A stretch of 5,250 nucleotides of DNA from Planctomycetota bacterium. GTDB taxonomy: Bacteria; Planctomycetota; UBA8108. The stretch is taken from the NCBI GenBank assembly GCA_016928605.1, contig JAFGKN010000455.1, positions 1 through 5,250 of the forward strand. Reading direction: 5' to 3'. The notes below the pieces were generated by a model. The model ran no database searches, was not told the origin of the DNA, and saw only the letters and a program-made list of their open reading frames with translations. This document shows, one piece after another, positions 1 through 5,250 of this stretch (the stretch's first letter is position 1; every line of letters begins with the position of its first letter). A program made the position numbers and the translations under genes.

Positions 1-1165
1 CGATGGTCCAGCGGGCCTGGCGCAGGACCGCGCGCTGCGATGAGGCCATCAGCTCGTACCAGACGGTGATGAGCGAGCCGTCCGCGAGCTGCGCCGTGCT
101 AGGATAGCCGAGGTCGCCTCCGGCTCCGTCGCCCGAGACCGTCAGCGGCTCGGACCAGGTGCGGCCGTGATCCTCGCTCAGCCTCGCCTGGTTGCCGAAG
201 GGCGGGCGGCGATGGCCGTAGGTCATCAGCAGCCTGTCGTCCTTCAGGCGGAGCAGGTGCGAGGGCAGCCCCCAGACGGCGATCGACCTCGGCGCGCTCC
301 ACGTCGCTCCGCCGTCGGAGGACTCCGACTGCAGCGTCTCGCCGCTGTGGTTCCGGTTGTGGTTGCGGATCTGGAGAACGATCCTCCCGTCCGCGGTCTC
401 CACGGCGTGCAGCTCGTGGTACTGGCGGGGGTCGTCCCCTTCGCGGGCGGGGATTTCAGCCAGCCAGCTCCAGCTCTGGCCGTCGTCCTTCGAGACGCAG
501 ACTCCGACGCGCCCGCTGCGCCAGAGGTCCTTGCCGGCGTAGAGGATCCGGCCGCCTGAGAGCTGGACGGGGCCGTGAGGGCTGTCGACGAGACAGTCGT
601 AGCGGCCGGACCAGGTGATGCCGCCGTCGGTCGAGCGGACCATCCAGACGCCGAGGGCGGCCTTCCGCCCCTCGGCGCTCGCGCGGCGGTGAGCGGAGCG
701 CCAGCGCTCGAGCCTCTGCGGATCCCACGCCCCCGGCTTGCCGGCCTCCGCGGACTCCGCCCGCTGGAGGATCGGCTCGTAGGCGAGCGAGGTGAACGTC
801 GTCACGAGCACCGTTCCCTTCGCCGTCTCCATCACGCCGGCGTCCCGATCGTCGATGGGGCTGTCCATCAGCACGCGCGGCCAGCTCCAGGACCGACCTT
901 CATCGTCCGAGACCATCAGCTCGACGCGGCCGAACGGGCAGACGTGGCCCTCGCGCCCGCCGGAGCAGACGACGAGGAGCTGGCCGCTGGCTCTCCGCGC
1001 GATCGTCGGCCAGCCGTGGTAGAGCCGCGGCTCGTGGCTGATGACCTTCGTCTCGAGCACCCTCGCGCTCGCTGCGGCTGCCAGGCGTGGACGGAACAGC
1101 GCGGCCGCGGCGAGACCCGCGCCTCCGGCGAGGAAGCTCCTTCGCGCCATGCGGACAGGCTTCAT
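1..1165 (-). CDS. Tat-exported sialidase-like BNR/Asp-box beta-propeller protein, C-terminus cut by window edge
   Basis: 388 codons lie in the window and the frame runs off the left edge without a stop, so the C-terminus is missing. The N-terminus (R8-R9-S-F-L followed by an Ala/Gly/Leu-rich segment to about residue 34) is a twin-arginine signal peptide, so the protein is probably exported folded. Five Asp-box motifs (S-x-D-x-G-x-[TS]-W type) are visible around residues 86-93, 178-185, 225-232, 282-289 and 330-337, spaced as blades of a six-bladed sialidase propeller. A Tyr-Glu pair at Y370-E371 sits near the C-terminal end, where sialidases carry their catalytic Tyr. Candidate Asp and Arg residues include R107-D108, R267 and R328. 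The usual N-terminal Phe-Arg-Ile-Pro motif is absent; the region reads E-P-R-L-Y-H-G-W-P, so sialic acid specificity is not assured. A charged insert occupies about 133-170. The start is ATG 1165, with a ribosome binding site five bases upstream. It is probably last or late in the operon with the TatD-like gene. The propeller family is well supported; the substrate is unknown. Confidence 0.87.
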   Translation of the reverse strand, partial: MKPVRMARRSFLAGGAGLAAAALFRPRLAAAASARVLETKVISHEPRLYHGWPTIARRASGQLLVVCSGGREGHVCPFGRVELMVSDDEGRSWSWPRVLMDSPIDDRDAGVMETAKGTVLVTTFTSLAYEPILQRAESAEAGKPGAWDPQRLERWRSAHRRASAEGRKAALGVWMVRSTDGGITWSGRYDCLVDSPHGPVQLSGGRILYAGKDLWRSGRVGVCVSKDDGQSWSWLAEIPAREGDDPRQYHELHAVETADGRIVLQIRNHNRNHSGETLQSESSDGGATWSAPRSIAVWGLPSHLLRLKDDRLLMTYGHRRPPFGNQARLSEDHGRTWSEPLTVSGDGAGGDLGYPSTAQLADGSLITVWYELMASSQRAVLRQARWTI

Positions 1166-1170
1166 CGATG

Positions 1171-1177
1171 CTCCTTT
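1171..1177 (-). promoter_or_regulatory. Ribosome binding site of the sialidase-like gene
   Basis: AAAGGAG on the minus strand lies five bases upstream of ATG 1165. It decides the start in favour of this ATG over the in-frame ATG five codons later, which would leave only one residue before the twin-arginine pair. Confidence 0.75.
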
Positions 1178-1227
1178 CGCGGATTGGGATCCTCGATCTC
1201 TCCCGCCCGGACCGAGGACGACTCTTG

Positions 1228-2049
1228 CTAACCTTGCCGGACGGTGATCGGCGGGATGTCGAACTTCGGATTCTGGCCGAGGAACCGGGCAGGGTTGTTG
1301 TGGAACACCTCGATCGCCTCCTGGAGCGAGTGCCCGCGGAGGCGGAACTCGAGGATGCACTGCTGGAGCGTGAAGGGATCGCTGGGGCCCCAGTCGGCCG
1401 ACGAGTTGACGAGGATCCGCTCCGTTCCGTACATCTCGAGCATGTCGACGGCCCGCCGGGGCGAGCACTTCGTGATCGGGTAGAGGGTGAACCCGGCCCA
1501 GTAGCCGGCGTCGAGGATGTCGCGGATCGTGTGCTCCTCCGCGTGATCGATCCAGACGCGGCCAGGATCCACGGGCATGTTCCGGAGAACGTCCAGCGTG
1601 ACCTTTGTGCCCCGCAGCTTGTCCTGGAGGTGCGGTGTGTGGACCAGGATGAGCTGGTCGTACTGGAGCGCCAGCTCGACCTGCGCCTGGAAGATCTCGA
1701 TCTCGTTCGTGGTGCTCTTGTGAAGCCCCGTCTCCCCCACCCCCAGCACCGTCGGCTTCTCGAAGAACCCGGGCATCTTCTCGAGCACCGCTCGGCTGAG
1801 CTCCGGATTCTCCGCCTCCTTGGGATTGACCGCCACCCACGAGAAGTGGCGGATCCCGTACTGGGCGGCGCGCGTCGGCTCGAACTCGCTGATCTGCCGG
1901 AAGTAGTCGATGAAGGTCTCGGGGTAGAGCCGGTCGAACCCGGCCCAGAACGCCGGCTCGGCGACGGCGACCACCCCCGACATGGCCATGCGCTCGTAGT
2001 CCTGCACTGTGCGCGCGATTCCGTGATAGTGCGGTTGGATGATCTGCAT
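1228..2049 (-). CDS. TatD-family metal-dependent hydrolase (ebo-cluster-like subtype)
   Basis: This 273-residue protein has the residue pattern of the TatD branch of the amidohydrolase superfamily, a cytoplasmic TIM barrel binding two metals. The first metal ligands are H7 and H9 (H-Y-H). E106 (G-V-G-E-T-G-L) is the bridging acid, H137 and/or H140 (L-V-H-T-P-H) and H169 (I-D-H) follow, and D219 (S-S-A-D-W-G) is the terminal Asp, so the full ligand set is present. From memory, motifs such as V-A-E-P-A-F-W, G-I-R-H, N-P-K-E-A and N-S-S-A-D-W-G-x-S-D-P match the TatD-like hydrolase of ebo gene clusters better than the TatD DNases; no alignment was run. The substrate is unknown. No other ebo gene (UbiA-type prenyltransferase, dehydroquinate-synthase-like or EboA) is in the window. 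The start is ATG 2049 because it has a good ribosome binding site and places the H-x-H motif at the N-terminus as usual; the frame stays open to a GTG at 2088 with no such site. There are 62 bases to the downstream sialidase-like gene. Confidence 0.9.
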   Translation of the reverse strand: MQIIQPHYHGIARTVQDYERMAMSGVVAVAEPAFWAGFDRLYPETFIDYFRQISEFEPTRAAQYGIRHFSWVAVNPKEAENPELSRAVLEKMPGFFEKPTVLGVGETGLHKSTTNEIEIFQAQVELALQYDQLILVHTPHLQDKLRGTKVTLDVLRNMPVDPGRVWIDHAEEHTIRDILDAGYWAGFTLYPITKCSPRRAVDMLEMYGTERILVNSSADWGPSDPFTLQQCILEFRLRGHSLQEAIEVFHNNPARFLGQNPKFDIPPITVRQG

Positions 2050-2057
2050 CTCTGGGA

Positions 2058-2062
2058 TCCTC
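2058..2062 (-). promoter_or_regulatory. Ribosome binding site of the TatD-like gene
   Basis: GAGGA on the minus strand lies eight bases upstream of ATG 2049. It supports this start over GTG 2088 or ATG 2085, which have only GC-rich repeat sequence upstream. Confidence 0.65.
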
Positions 2063-2090
2063 GAAAGGTGGGCTCGAGCTCGCATCACCC

Positions 2091-2110
2091 GGCGGTCGGC
2101 GGTCGGCGGC
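2091..2110. repeat. Short tandem repeat of a 7-mer
   Basis: GGCGGTC occurs twice in tandem, followed by a partial third copy (GGCGGC), in the gap between the small gene and the TatD-like gene. It is probably slippage-prone GC-rich spacer. No function is indicated. Confidence 0.5.
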
Positions 2111-2115
2111 TCGAT

Positions 2116-2149
2116 GAGAAGAGAGAAGAGCGTCCGCGCGGAGGCGCGC
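2116..2149 (-). other. GC hairpin followed by pyrimidine tract after the small gene
   Basis: Two bases past the TGA of the 75-residue gene, the minus strand holds a 5-bp stem (GCGCG/CGCGC with a 4-base loop, 2136-2149). After a short spacer comes a C/T-only run at 2116-2130. It is shaped like a weak intrinsic terminator but the tract is mixed C and T, so at most it could lower expression of the two downstream genes. It could be chance in GC-rich DNA. Confidence 0.2.
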
Positions 2150-2150
2150 T

Positions 2151-2378
2151 TCAGTCGACGGGGTCGGAGAAGATCCGGAGCAGCCGCTCGGCCCGGTCAT
2201 GGCCGGAGTCCGGATCGGCGATGATCGCGAGCGAGCGGTAGATGTTCGCCAGGCGCTCGCCTCCCTCTCCAGGCGTCCCGCCAGCGCGCCCGTAGCGATC
2301 TAGCGCGGCGGCGATCTCCAGCAGCATGCAGCGCACATCGAGAAAGCAGCGATCGAGGACTTCGGCTCCGTTCACCAT
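2151..2378 (-). CDS. Small uncharacterised protein, 75 residues
   Basis: I do not recognise a named family. The protein has a Leu/Val/Ile/Ala-rich, probably alpha-helical N-terminal half (about 7-29, with the pattern D-V-R-C-M-L-L-E-I-A-A-A-L-D-R). A Gly-rich turn spans 33-41 and a second helical segment about 42-54. The C-terminal tail carries R-A-E-R-L-L-R-I-F. There are two Cys residues (11 and 17) but no metal-binding pattern, no signal peptide and no membrane segment, so it is probably cytoplasmic. The overall shape recalls short conserved hypothetical proteins of Planctomycetota-type genomes, but that is memory only. The chosen start, ATG 2378, has a modest AAGGG ten bases upstream. The frame stays open as far as 2597, but those positions precede the predicted transcription start. 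It is the first gene after the promoter at 2499-2527 and lies 101 bases before the TatD-like gene, suggesting co-transcription. Confidence 0.68.
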   Translation of the reverse strand: MVNGAEVLDRCFLDVRCMLLEIAAALDRYGRAGGTPGEGGERLANIYRSLAIIADPDSGHDRAERLLRIFSDPVD

Positions 2379-2404
2379 GGCATCCAGGCCCTTGCATCGG
2401 TGGA

Positions 2405-2425
2405 GGCGGACGGCACCTGTCCGCC
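2405..2425 (-). promoter_or_regulatory. Leader hairpin 2, 7-bp perfect stem
   Basis: On the minus strand GGCGGAC and GTCCGCC pair across a 7-base loop (AGGTGCC). It lies in the predicted 5' leader, 26 bases before ATG 2378, and is not followed by a U tract, so it is not an intrinsic terminator. It could shape translation or mRNA stability, or arise by chance. Confidence 0.35.
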
Positions 2426-2451
2426 CGCGCGCGGTTCGTGATGAGGCGTCC

Positions 2452-2478
2452 GGCCGCGCCACGCGCGGCGGCGCGGCC
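2452..2478 (-). promoter_or_regulatory. Leader hairpin 1, 9-bp perfect GC stem
   Basis: On the minus strand GGCCGCGCC and GGCGCGGCC form a perfect 9-bp all-G/C stem with a 9-base loop, about 14 bases after the predicted transcription start. There is no T-run after it. A stem this stable would probably fold in the transcript; its role is unknown. Confidence 0.4.
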
Positions 2479-2498
2479 CGGCGGCGCCACTGCGGATC

Positions 2499-2527
2499 AT
2501 GATAGGCGAATCCGACGTCTGTGCCAA
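2499..2527 (-). promoter_or_regulatory. Sigma70-type promoter for the small gene / TatD-like / sialidase-like unit
   Basis: On the minus strand the -35 box TTGGCA (2527-2522) and -10 box TATCAT (2504-2499) each match the consensus at five of six positions and are separated by exactly 17 bases (2505-2521). The stretch is AT-richer than its surroundings. Transcription would start near 2492, giving a leader of about 115 bases before ATG 2378. It is well placed for the three-gene unit. The call rests on consensus matching only. Confidence 0.6.
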
Positions 2528-2605
2528 TCCCCGCGGCCGGCCGCGCGGAGACCCGCCTGCCTCGCCGGCAAGGTGCCCGGCCCCCGCGAGGAATCATCGC
2601 TGGCG

Positions 2606-2684
2606 CGCGATCCCGCCGGGTGATCGCGGCCCCTGTGCCCGGCGAAGCCCTGTGATGCCGGGCTGGAACCTGGCGCTCCCAGCC
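2606..2684 (-). terminator. Hairpin cluster after the two-domain hydrolase, possible terminator region
   Basis: Three stems lie within 90 bases of the hydrolase stop on the minus strand: GGCTGGGA/TTCCAGCC (8 bp with one G-T pair, 2661-2684), GCCCGGC/GCCGGGC (7 bp, 2637-2663, overlapping and so exclusive with the first) and CGCGATC/GATCGCG (7 bp, 2606-2628). None is followed by a T-run, so a classical intrinsic terminator is not shown. They could act as 3'-end stabilising structures or sit upstream of factor-dependent termination. Confidence 0.3.
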
Positions 2685-2691
2685 GAAGCCA

Positions 2692-5049
2692 TCATGGCTC
2701 CGGCCAGCGGAGGTGGCGATGGAGGAAGCGGAAGGTGCCCTCCGCGCGGATGGCGTGCGGTCCGTCGAAGAGCTCGATCTCGGTCCGCTCCGGGATGCGG
2801 AGGTCGGCGTAGAGCAGCCGCACCTTGGCGTACTCGCTGGCCACGGCCTCGTCCGGCGCGACGCCGTCGCGGTGGCCCCTCTCCACCATGAAGGGGCGCG
2901 GCGCGATCAGCGCGGCCATCTCGGCGTAGTTGAAGGTGCTCCCCAGGTCGAACTCGAAGATCTCGTACTCTCCGGTCGAGACGTAGGTGTAGCGGCTGCG
3001 GGTCGACGCGTTCTTCCAGATCCACTCGTTGAAATCCGCCGAGCAGATCGAGAGGCAGTAGCGGTCGACCAGCGCCGGCACGCGCATGGCGGTCTTGCCC
3101 CCGTACGAGAGGCCGTAGAAGCCGATGCGCTCCGGATCGACGAAGGGCAGGCTCGCCAGCCAGCGCGTGATCTGGTCGTGCTGCGAGGTGATGACCGAGA
3201 AGAGCGTCTTCCCGATGGGATTCGCCTTGCGCTGGAGCGTGCGGAACCGGTCCCCGAAGATGTACGGATTCTGCGGAGCGAAGGCGACGAAGCCGCGCTC
3301 GGCGAGGCGGCAGGCGAAGCGCCCGTACGCGGGGCGATCGACGGAGGGATCGGCGACGTGCGAGGGCCGGCCCTCCAGCCCGTGCTGGCAGACGACGACG
3401 GGGCGGCGCTCTCCCGCCGCGATGCCTCTGGGCACGAGCAGGATCCCGAAGGCGATGACATCGGGGAAGACATCGAGGACGACCTCGTACCCGCGGTACG
3501 CCGGCTCGTCGAACACGCGGCGGCTGCGCGGCGAGGGATCGAGGAGCTCGCGGTCGAACCGGCCGATGACCTCCTCGGCGAAGTAGTCGCGGTACCACCG
3601 GACCGACTCGCTCCAGGCGTCGGCCGAGCGCGAGGCGCGGTCCGCGCGCTTCCAGAACTCGTCGCGCACGTAGGCGCTCTCGCGGAGGAGATGCTGGGTG
3701 TCCTCCTCGATCTCCCTCACCTGGCGGAGCAGGCGGTCGCTGGGACCGCACGCCTCATCCTCGAGCGCGGGGGCCTCTCCGGCGGGCGCGAGACCGCCGC
3801 CCGGAACGAGCGCATCCAGGAAGGCGGCGAGCGCATCCTCCGAGCCGAACGGGCCGCGGCCGTCTCCGGAGAGCACCAGATCGAAGCGCGGCGGCGGATC
3901 GAGCCCAGCCAGGAGCTCTCGCGCGCGGGCGAGCTCGCGCCGGACGGACGCCGGATCGGGCGTCGTGAGCCGGCCCGGCGCTCCGCCGGTTCCGGGAGGC
4001 ACCGCGAACTCGGGGCCGGCGCACGCCTCGACGACGAGCGCTCGAGGCGCGATGAGGCTCGCGATCTCGGCGTCGCCGAACTCGCGGAGAAGGCCGAACA
4101 CGTTGCGGTCGATCGGCTCCCGCCAGACCTCCTCGCGCCGGTCGAAGTAGCCGCTGACTCCGGCGGCGGCGATGCGCCGGTCGAGAGCCGCCGCGTGAAG
4201 CGCGACGAGGCCGCCCTCGCCGTGCCCGAAGACGCCGATCCGCCCTCCGATCTCCGCCGCCGACCCCTCGAGCTCGTCGACGGCGGCGAGGACCTTCTGC
4301 ACCTCGTAGCCGATGATGTGGCGGCCCAGCTCGAAGGCGGGGCGGTAGAGGAACTCGCGATGCGTGAGCCGCGTCCGCCGCTCTCCTCGCATCGTCGTCG
4401 AGAAGGTCGATGCTCGGTCGATGAGGAAGGGGATCACGACCCGGCAGCCGCTCTCCGCCAGCCGCCGGGCGAGCTGCGAGATCGGAGGGATGCCCGGCTC
4501 GACGCCCGAGAGCATCTCCGGCGTCTGGTCCGCGTCGCCCAGCGCGACGACGCCGGCGATCGGCGAGCGCCCTGAGGGCTCGAGGAGGAGGCCCTCGCCG
4601 TGGACGCCCCGCACCGCCGGCCAGCGGATCCGCAGGACCTCGTAGCCCTCCGCGGTCGCGATGCGCGCGGAGCAGCGAGTGGTCGCCGCCAGCTCGAAGC
4701 CTTCCAGCGCCCGCCGTTCGTCCCGGACTCCCAGGATCCTCGCGAGCCGCCGCCGCCGGGGCTCGACCGACGCATCCAGGGCAGCGGGCGAGGAGAGGTC
4801 CCGATTCCACAGCGCGGCCCGCCCGCGGGCTGCTTCCTCGATCTCCCGCAGGAGGAAGCGGTCGATGCCATCCACGAGCAGGGAGGCGATGTCCCCCTCG
4901 ATCTCGAGCGGCGCCGTCGCGGGGAGCCGATCGCCCCCGGCGGCCGGCGCGCGCTCTCCCGCAGGCATGCCGCCGCGGACGCACAGGCAAACCGCCAGCG
5001 CCAGGACGATGACGGGCGAGAGGACGATCCGTGGATGTTTCGCACTCAT
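2692..5049 (-). CDS. Secreted two-domain alpha/beta hydrolase (acetylxylan esterase / dienelactone hydrolase-like) with degenerate N-terminal domain
   Basis: This 785-residue protein starts with a Sec-type signal or anchor: basic residues at 4-7, then a hydrophobic run at about 8-25. A helical region (about 50-120) leads into a first alpha/beta-hydrolase domain (about 130-415). Its nucleophile elbow reads G-H-G-E-G at 275-279, with Gly277 where Ser is expected, and its end (S-G-D-G-R-G-P, about 394-400) shows no catalytic His, so this half is probably not an active hydrolase. A helical charged linker (about 436-500) joins a second domain (about 515-785). There, G-L-S-Y-G (646-650) supplies Ser648, R-G-H-R-D-G supplies Asp728 and F-D-G-P-H supplies His765, a complete triad; Q-H-G at 555-557 fits the oxyanion strand. 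An ester substrate such as an acylated polysaccharide is inferred, not shown. The start is ATG 5049: GGAGG lies four bases upstream and the signal begins directly. The frame extends upstream to 5205, but there it translates the hexamer array into Arg-Ala repeats. It is probably transcribed alone. Confidence 0.92.
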   Translation of the reverse strand: MSAKHPRIVLSPVIVLALAVCLCVRGGMPAGERAPAAGGDRLPATAPLEIEGDIASLLVDGIDRFLLREIEEAARGRAALWNRDLSSPAALDASVEPRRRRLARILGVRDERRALEGFELAATTRCSARIATAEGYEVLRIRWPAVRGVHGEGLLLEPSGRSPIAGVVALGDADQTPEMLSGVEPGIPPISQLARRLAESGCRVVIPFLIDRASTFSTTMRGERRTRLTHREFLYRPAFELGRHIIGYEVQKVLAAVDELEGSAAEIGGRIGVFGHGEGGLVALHAAALDRRIAAAGVSGYFDRREEVWREPIDRNVFGLLREFGDAEIASLIAPRALVVEACAGPEFAVPPGTGGAPGRLTTPDPASVRRELARARELLAGLDPPPRFDLVLSGDGRGPFGSEDALAAFLDALVPGGGLAPAGEAPALEDEACGPSDRLLRQVREIEEDTQHLLRESAYVRDEFWKRADRASRSADAWSESVRWYRDYFAEEVIGRFDRELLDPSPRSRRVFDEPAYRGYEVVLDVFPDVIAFGILLVPRGIAAGERRPVVVCQHGLEGRPSHVADPSVDRPAYGRFACRLAERGFVAFAPQNPYIFGDRFRTLQRKANPIGKTLFSVITSQHDQITRWLASLPFVDPERIGFYGLSYGGKTAMRVPALVDRYCLSICSADFNEWIWKNASTRSRYTYVSTGEYEIFEFDLGSTFNYAEMAALIAPRPFMVERGHRDGVAPDEAVASEYAKVRLLYADLRIPERTEIELFDGPHAIRAEGTFRFLHRHLRWPEP

Positions 5050-5081
5050 GGGACCTCCGGATTCCGGACATCGGTGTCCAT
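5048..5081 (-). promoter_or_regulatory. Ribosome binding site and possible start-site stem of the two-domain hydrolase
   Basis: GGAGG on the minus strand (5058-5054) lies four bases before ATG 5049, a tight but workable spacing that fixes the start. Upstream ATGGACACC (5081-5073) can pair imperfectly with GGTCCCAT (5055-5048), which overlaps the end of the binding site and the first two bases of the start codon. Two TCCGGA copies lie in the loop. The ribosome binding site is solid; the masking stem is short (7 bp with a bulge) and may be chance. Confidence 0.45.
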
Positions 5082-5133
5082 CAGATTCTGCCATCTCCTC
5101 CCCCCCGTTTTTCTTCCCGCTCCCCTCCTGAGT

Positions 5134-5187
5134 CCGAGGCCGAGCCCGAGCCCGAGCCCGAGCCCGAGGCCGAGGCCGCTCCCGCTC
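5134..5187. repeat. Hexanucleotide tandem array (CCGAGC/CCGAGG)7 plus (CCGCTC)2
   Basis: Seven tandem 6-mers run from 5134 to 5175 in the order GAGG, GAGC x4, GAGG x2 (each preceded by CC). Two CCGCTC units follow. The array is in the leader of the two-domain hydrolase, about 85 bases before its start codon. Because the unit is a multiple of three, every frame stays open through it and reads as dipeptide repeats: Arg-Ala on minus, Glu-Pro on plus. It is a simple sequence repeat prone to copy-number change. Confidence 0.85.
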
Positions 5188-5208
5188 CGCTCCGGAACGG
5201 CGCAAGGA

Positions 5209-5250
5209 TCAGAACCGGAGCCCGCTCGCTTGCCCGGCGCGGCCGCGCTC
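5209..5250 (-). CDS. Possible C-terminal end of an upstream gene
   Basis: Reading in from the right edge on the minus strand, 13 codons end at a TGA (5211-5209), with the tail A-S-G-L-R-F. A terminal Phe is typical of outer-membrane beta-barrel proteins, but with 13 residues this is only suggestive and the stop may be chance. It would leave a 159-base gap before ATG 5049. Confidence 0.15.
   Translation of the reverse strand, partial: ERGRAGQASGLRF

Larger units (their letters stand above)
2379..2691 (-). other. Intergenic region: hydrolase 3' end, promoter and structured leader
   Basis: This 313-base gap holds, in minus-strand order, several hairpins just after the hydrolase stop, a sigma70-like promoter at 2499-2527, and a leader with two perfect hairpins before ATG 2378. 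No convincing gene is present. The frame open from 2597 continues into the small gene but has no ribosome binding site. Confidence 0.6.

Noticed and set aside
167..1231. Plus-strand frames opposite the sialidase-like gene (167-559 and 575-1231)
   Set aside because: The minus-strand frame has five Asp boxes and a Tat signal; the plus-strand products have no motifs.
2050..2088. Upstream GTG/ATG start of the TatD-like protein
   Set aside because: There is no ribosome binding site, and the 13 extra residues precede the point where the family's H-x-H motif normally begins.
1087..2241. 384-codon open frame on the plus strand
   Set aside because: It is antisense to the TatD-like gene and reads as Arg/Leu/Glu/Asp-rich sequence without domains. 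It overlaps three better-supported minus-strand genes.
2594..3751. 385-codon minus-strand frame overlapping the hydrolase
   Set aside because: It is an Arg/Pro/Ala-rich out-of-frame shadow of the hydrolase C-terminal domain, as is the minus-strand frame at 3755-5071 for the N-terminal domain.
2713..4575. 620-codon open frame on the plus strand
   Set aside because: It lies antisense to the two-domain hydrolase. Its product is a low-complexity Arg/Ala/Glu/Asp/Val mix with no recognisable motif, while the minus-strand frame carries clear catalytic motifs. It stays open because of third-position G/C bias.
4978..4992. Lipobox-like L-A-V-C in the hydrolase signal region
   Set aside because: Val at -1 is not accepted in a normal lipobox, and the Cys lies inside the hydrophobic core, so a lipoprotein call is not supported.
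5050..5205. N-terminal extension of the two-domain hydrolase to 5205
   Set aside because: The extension translates the hexamer array into Arg-Ala repeats, puts 52 residues before the signal peptide and lacks a properly spaced ribosome binding site. The internal ATG 5090 has a purine-rich site touching the start codon with no spacing.
1..5250. tRNA, rRNA, CRISPR array, insertion sequence or prophage elements
   Set aside because: No cloverleaf, spaced direct repeats, transposase motifs or terminal inverted repeats were seen on either strand.

Overview
This is a GC-rich bacterial window with every supported gene on the minus strand, so it reads from right to left. Strong third-position G/C bias keeps long shadow frames open opposite the real genes. 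The gene content (a Tat-exported sialidase-like protein, a TatD-family hydrolase with an ebo-like sequence, and a large secreted two-domain alpha/beta hydrolase) resembles Planctomycetota, Acidobacteriota or related high-GC soil and sediment lineages. No taxonomic marker is present, so that placement is only an impression.

Layout in transcription order. 5209-5250 may hold the last codons of an upstream gene. 5050-5208 is a leader region with a (CCGAGC/CCGAGG)n hexamer array. 2692-5049 encodes a 785-residue secreted protein with two alpha/beta-hydrolase domains. The C-terminal domain has a complete Ser-Asp-His triad; the N-terminal domain has Gly in place of the nucleophile Ser and no visible catalytic His. 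2379-2691 is a 313-base intergenic region. It holds hairpins just after the hydrolase stop, then a good sigma70-like promoter (TTGGCA-17-TATCAT), then a roughly 115-base leader containing two perfect hairpins. Next come three co-directional genes: a 75-residue uncharacterised protein (2151-2378), a 273-residue TatD-family metal hydrolase (2049 to 1228) and a sialidase/BNR-repeat protein (from 1165 off the left edge).

The last three genes probably form one operon driven by the promoter at 2499-2527: gaps are 101 and 62 bases, strand is the same, and the two downstream genes have clear ribosome binding sites. The alpha/beta hydrolase is probably a separate unit. Two of the four products are predicted to be exported and to act on esters or glycans, which suggests a saprophytic, polymer-scavenging context. 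The TatD-like protein and the small protein look cytoplasmic, and their link to the sialidase is unexplained.

The points most worth a second look are the degenerate N-terminal hydrolase domain fused to an active-looking one, the ebo-like TatD hydrolase without the rest of an ebo cluster, the small protein with it, and the promoter plus structured leader. No RNA gene, CRISPR array, insertion sequence or integration site was seen.
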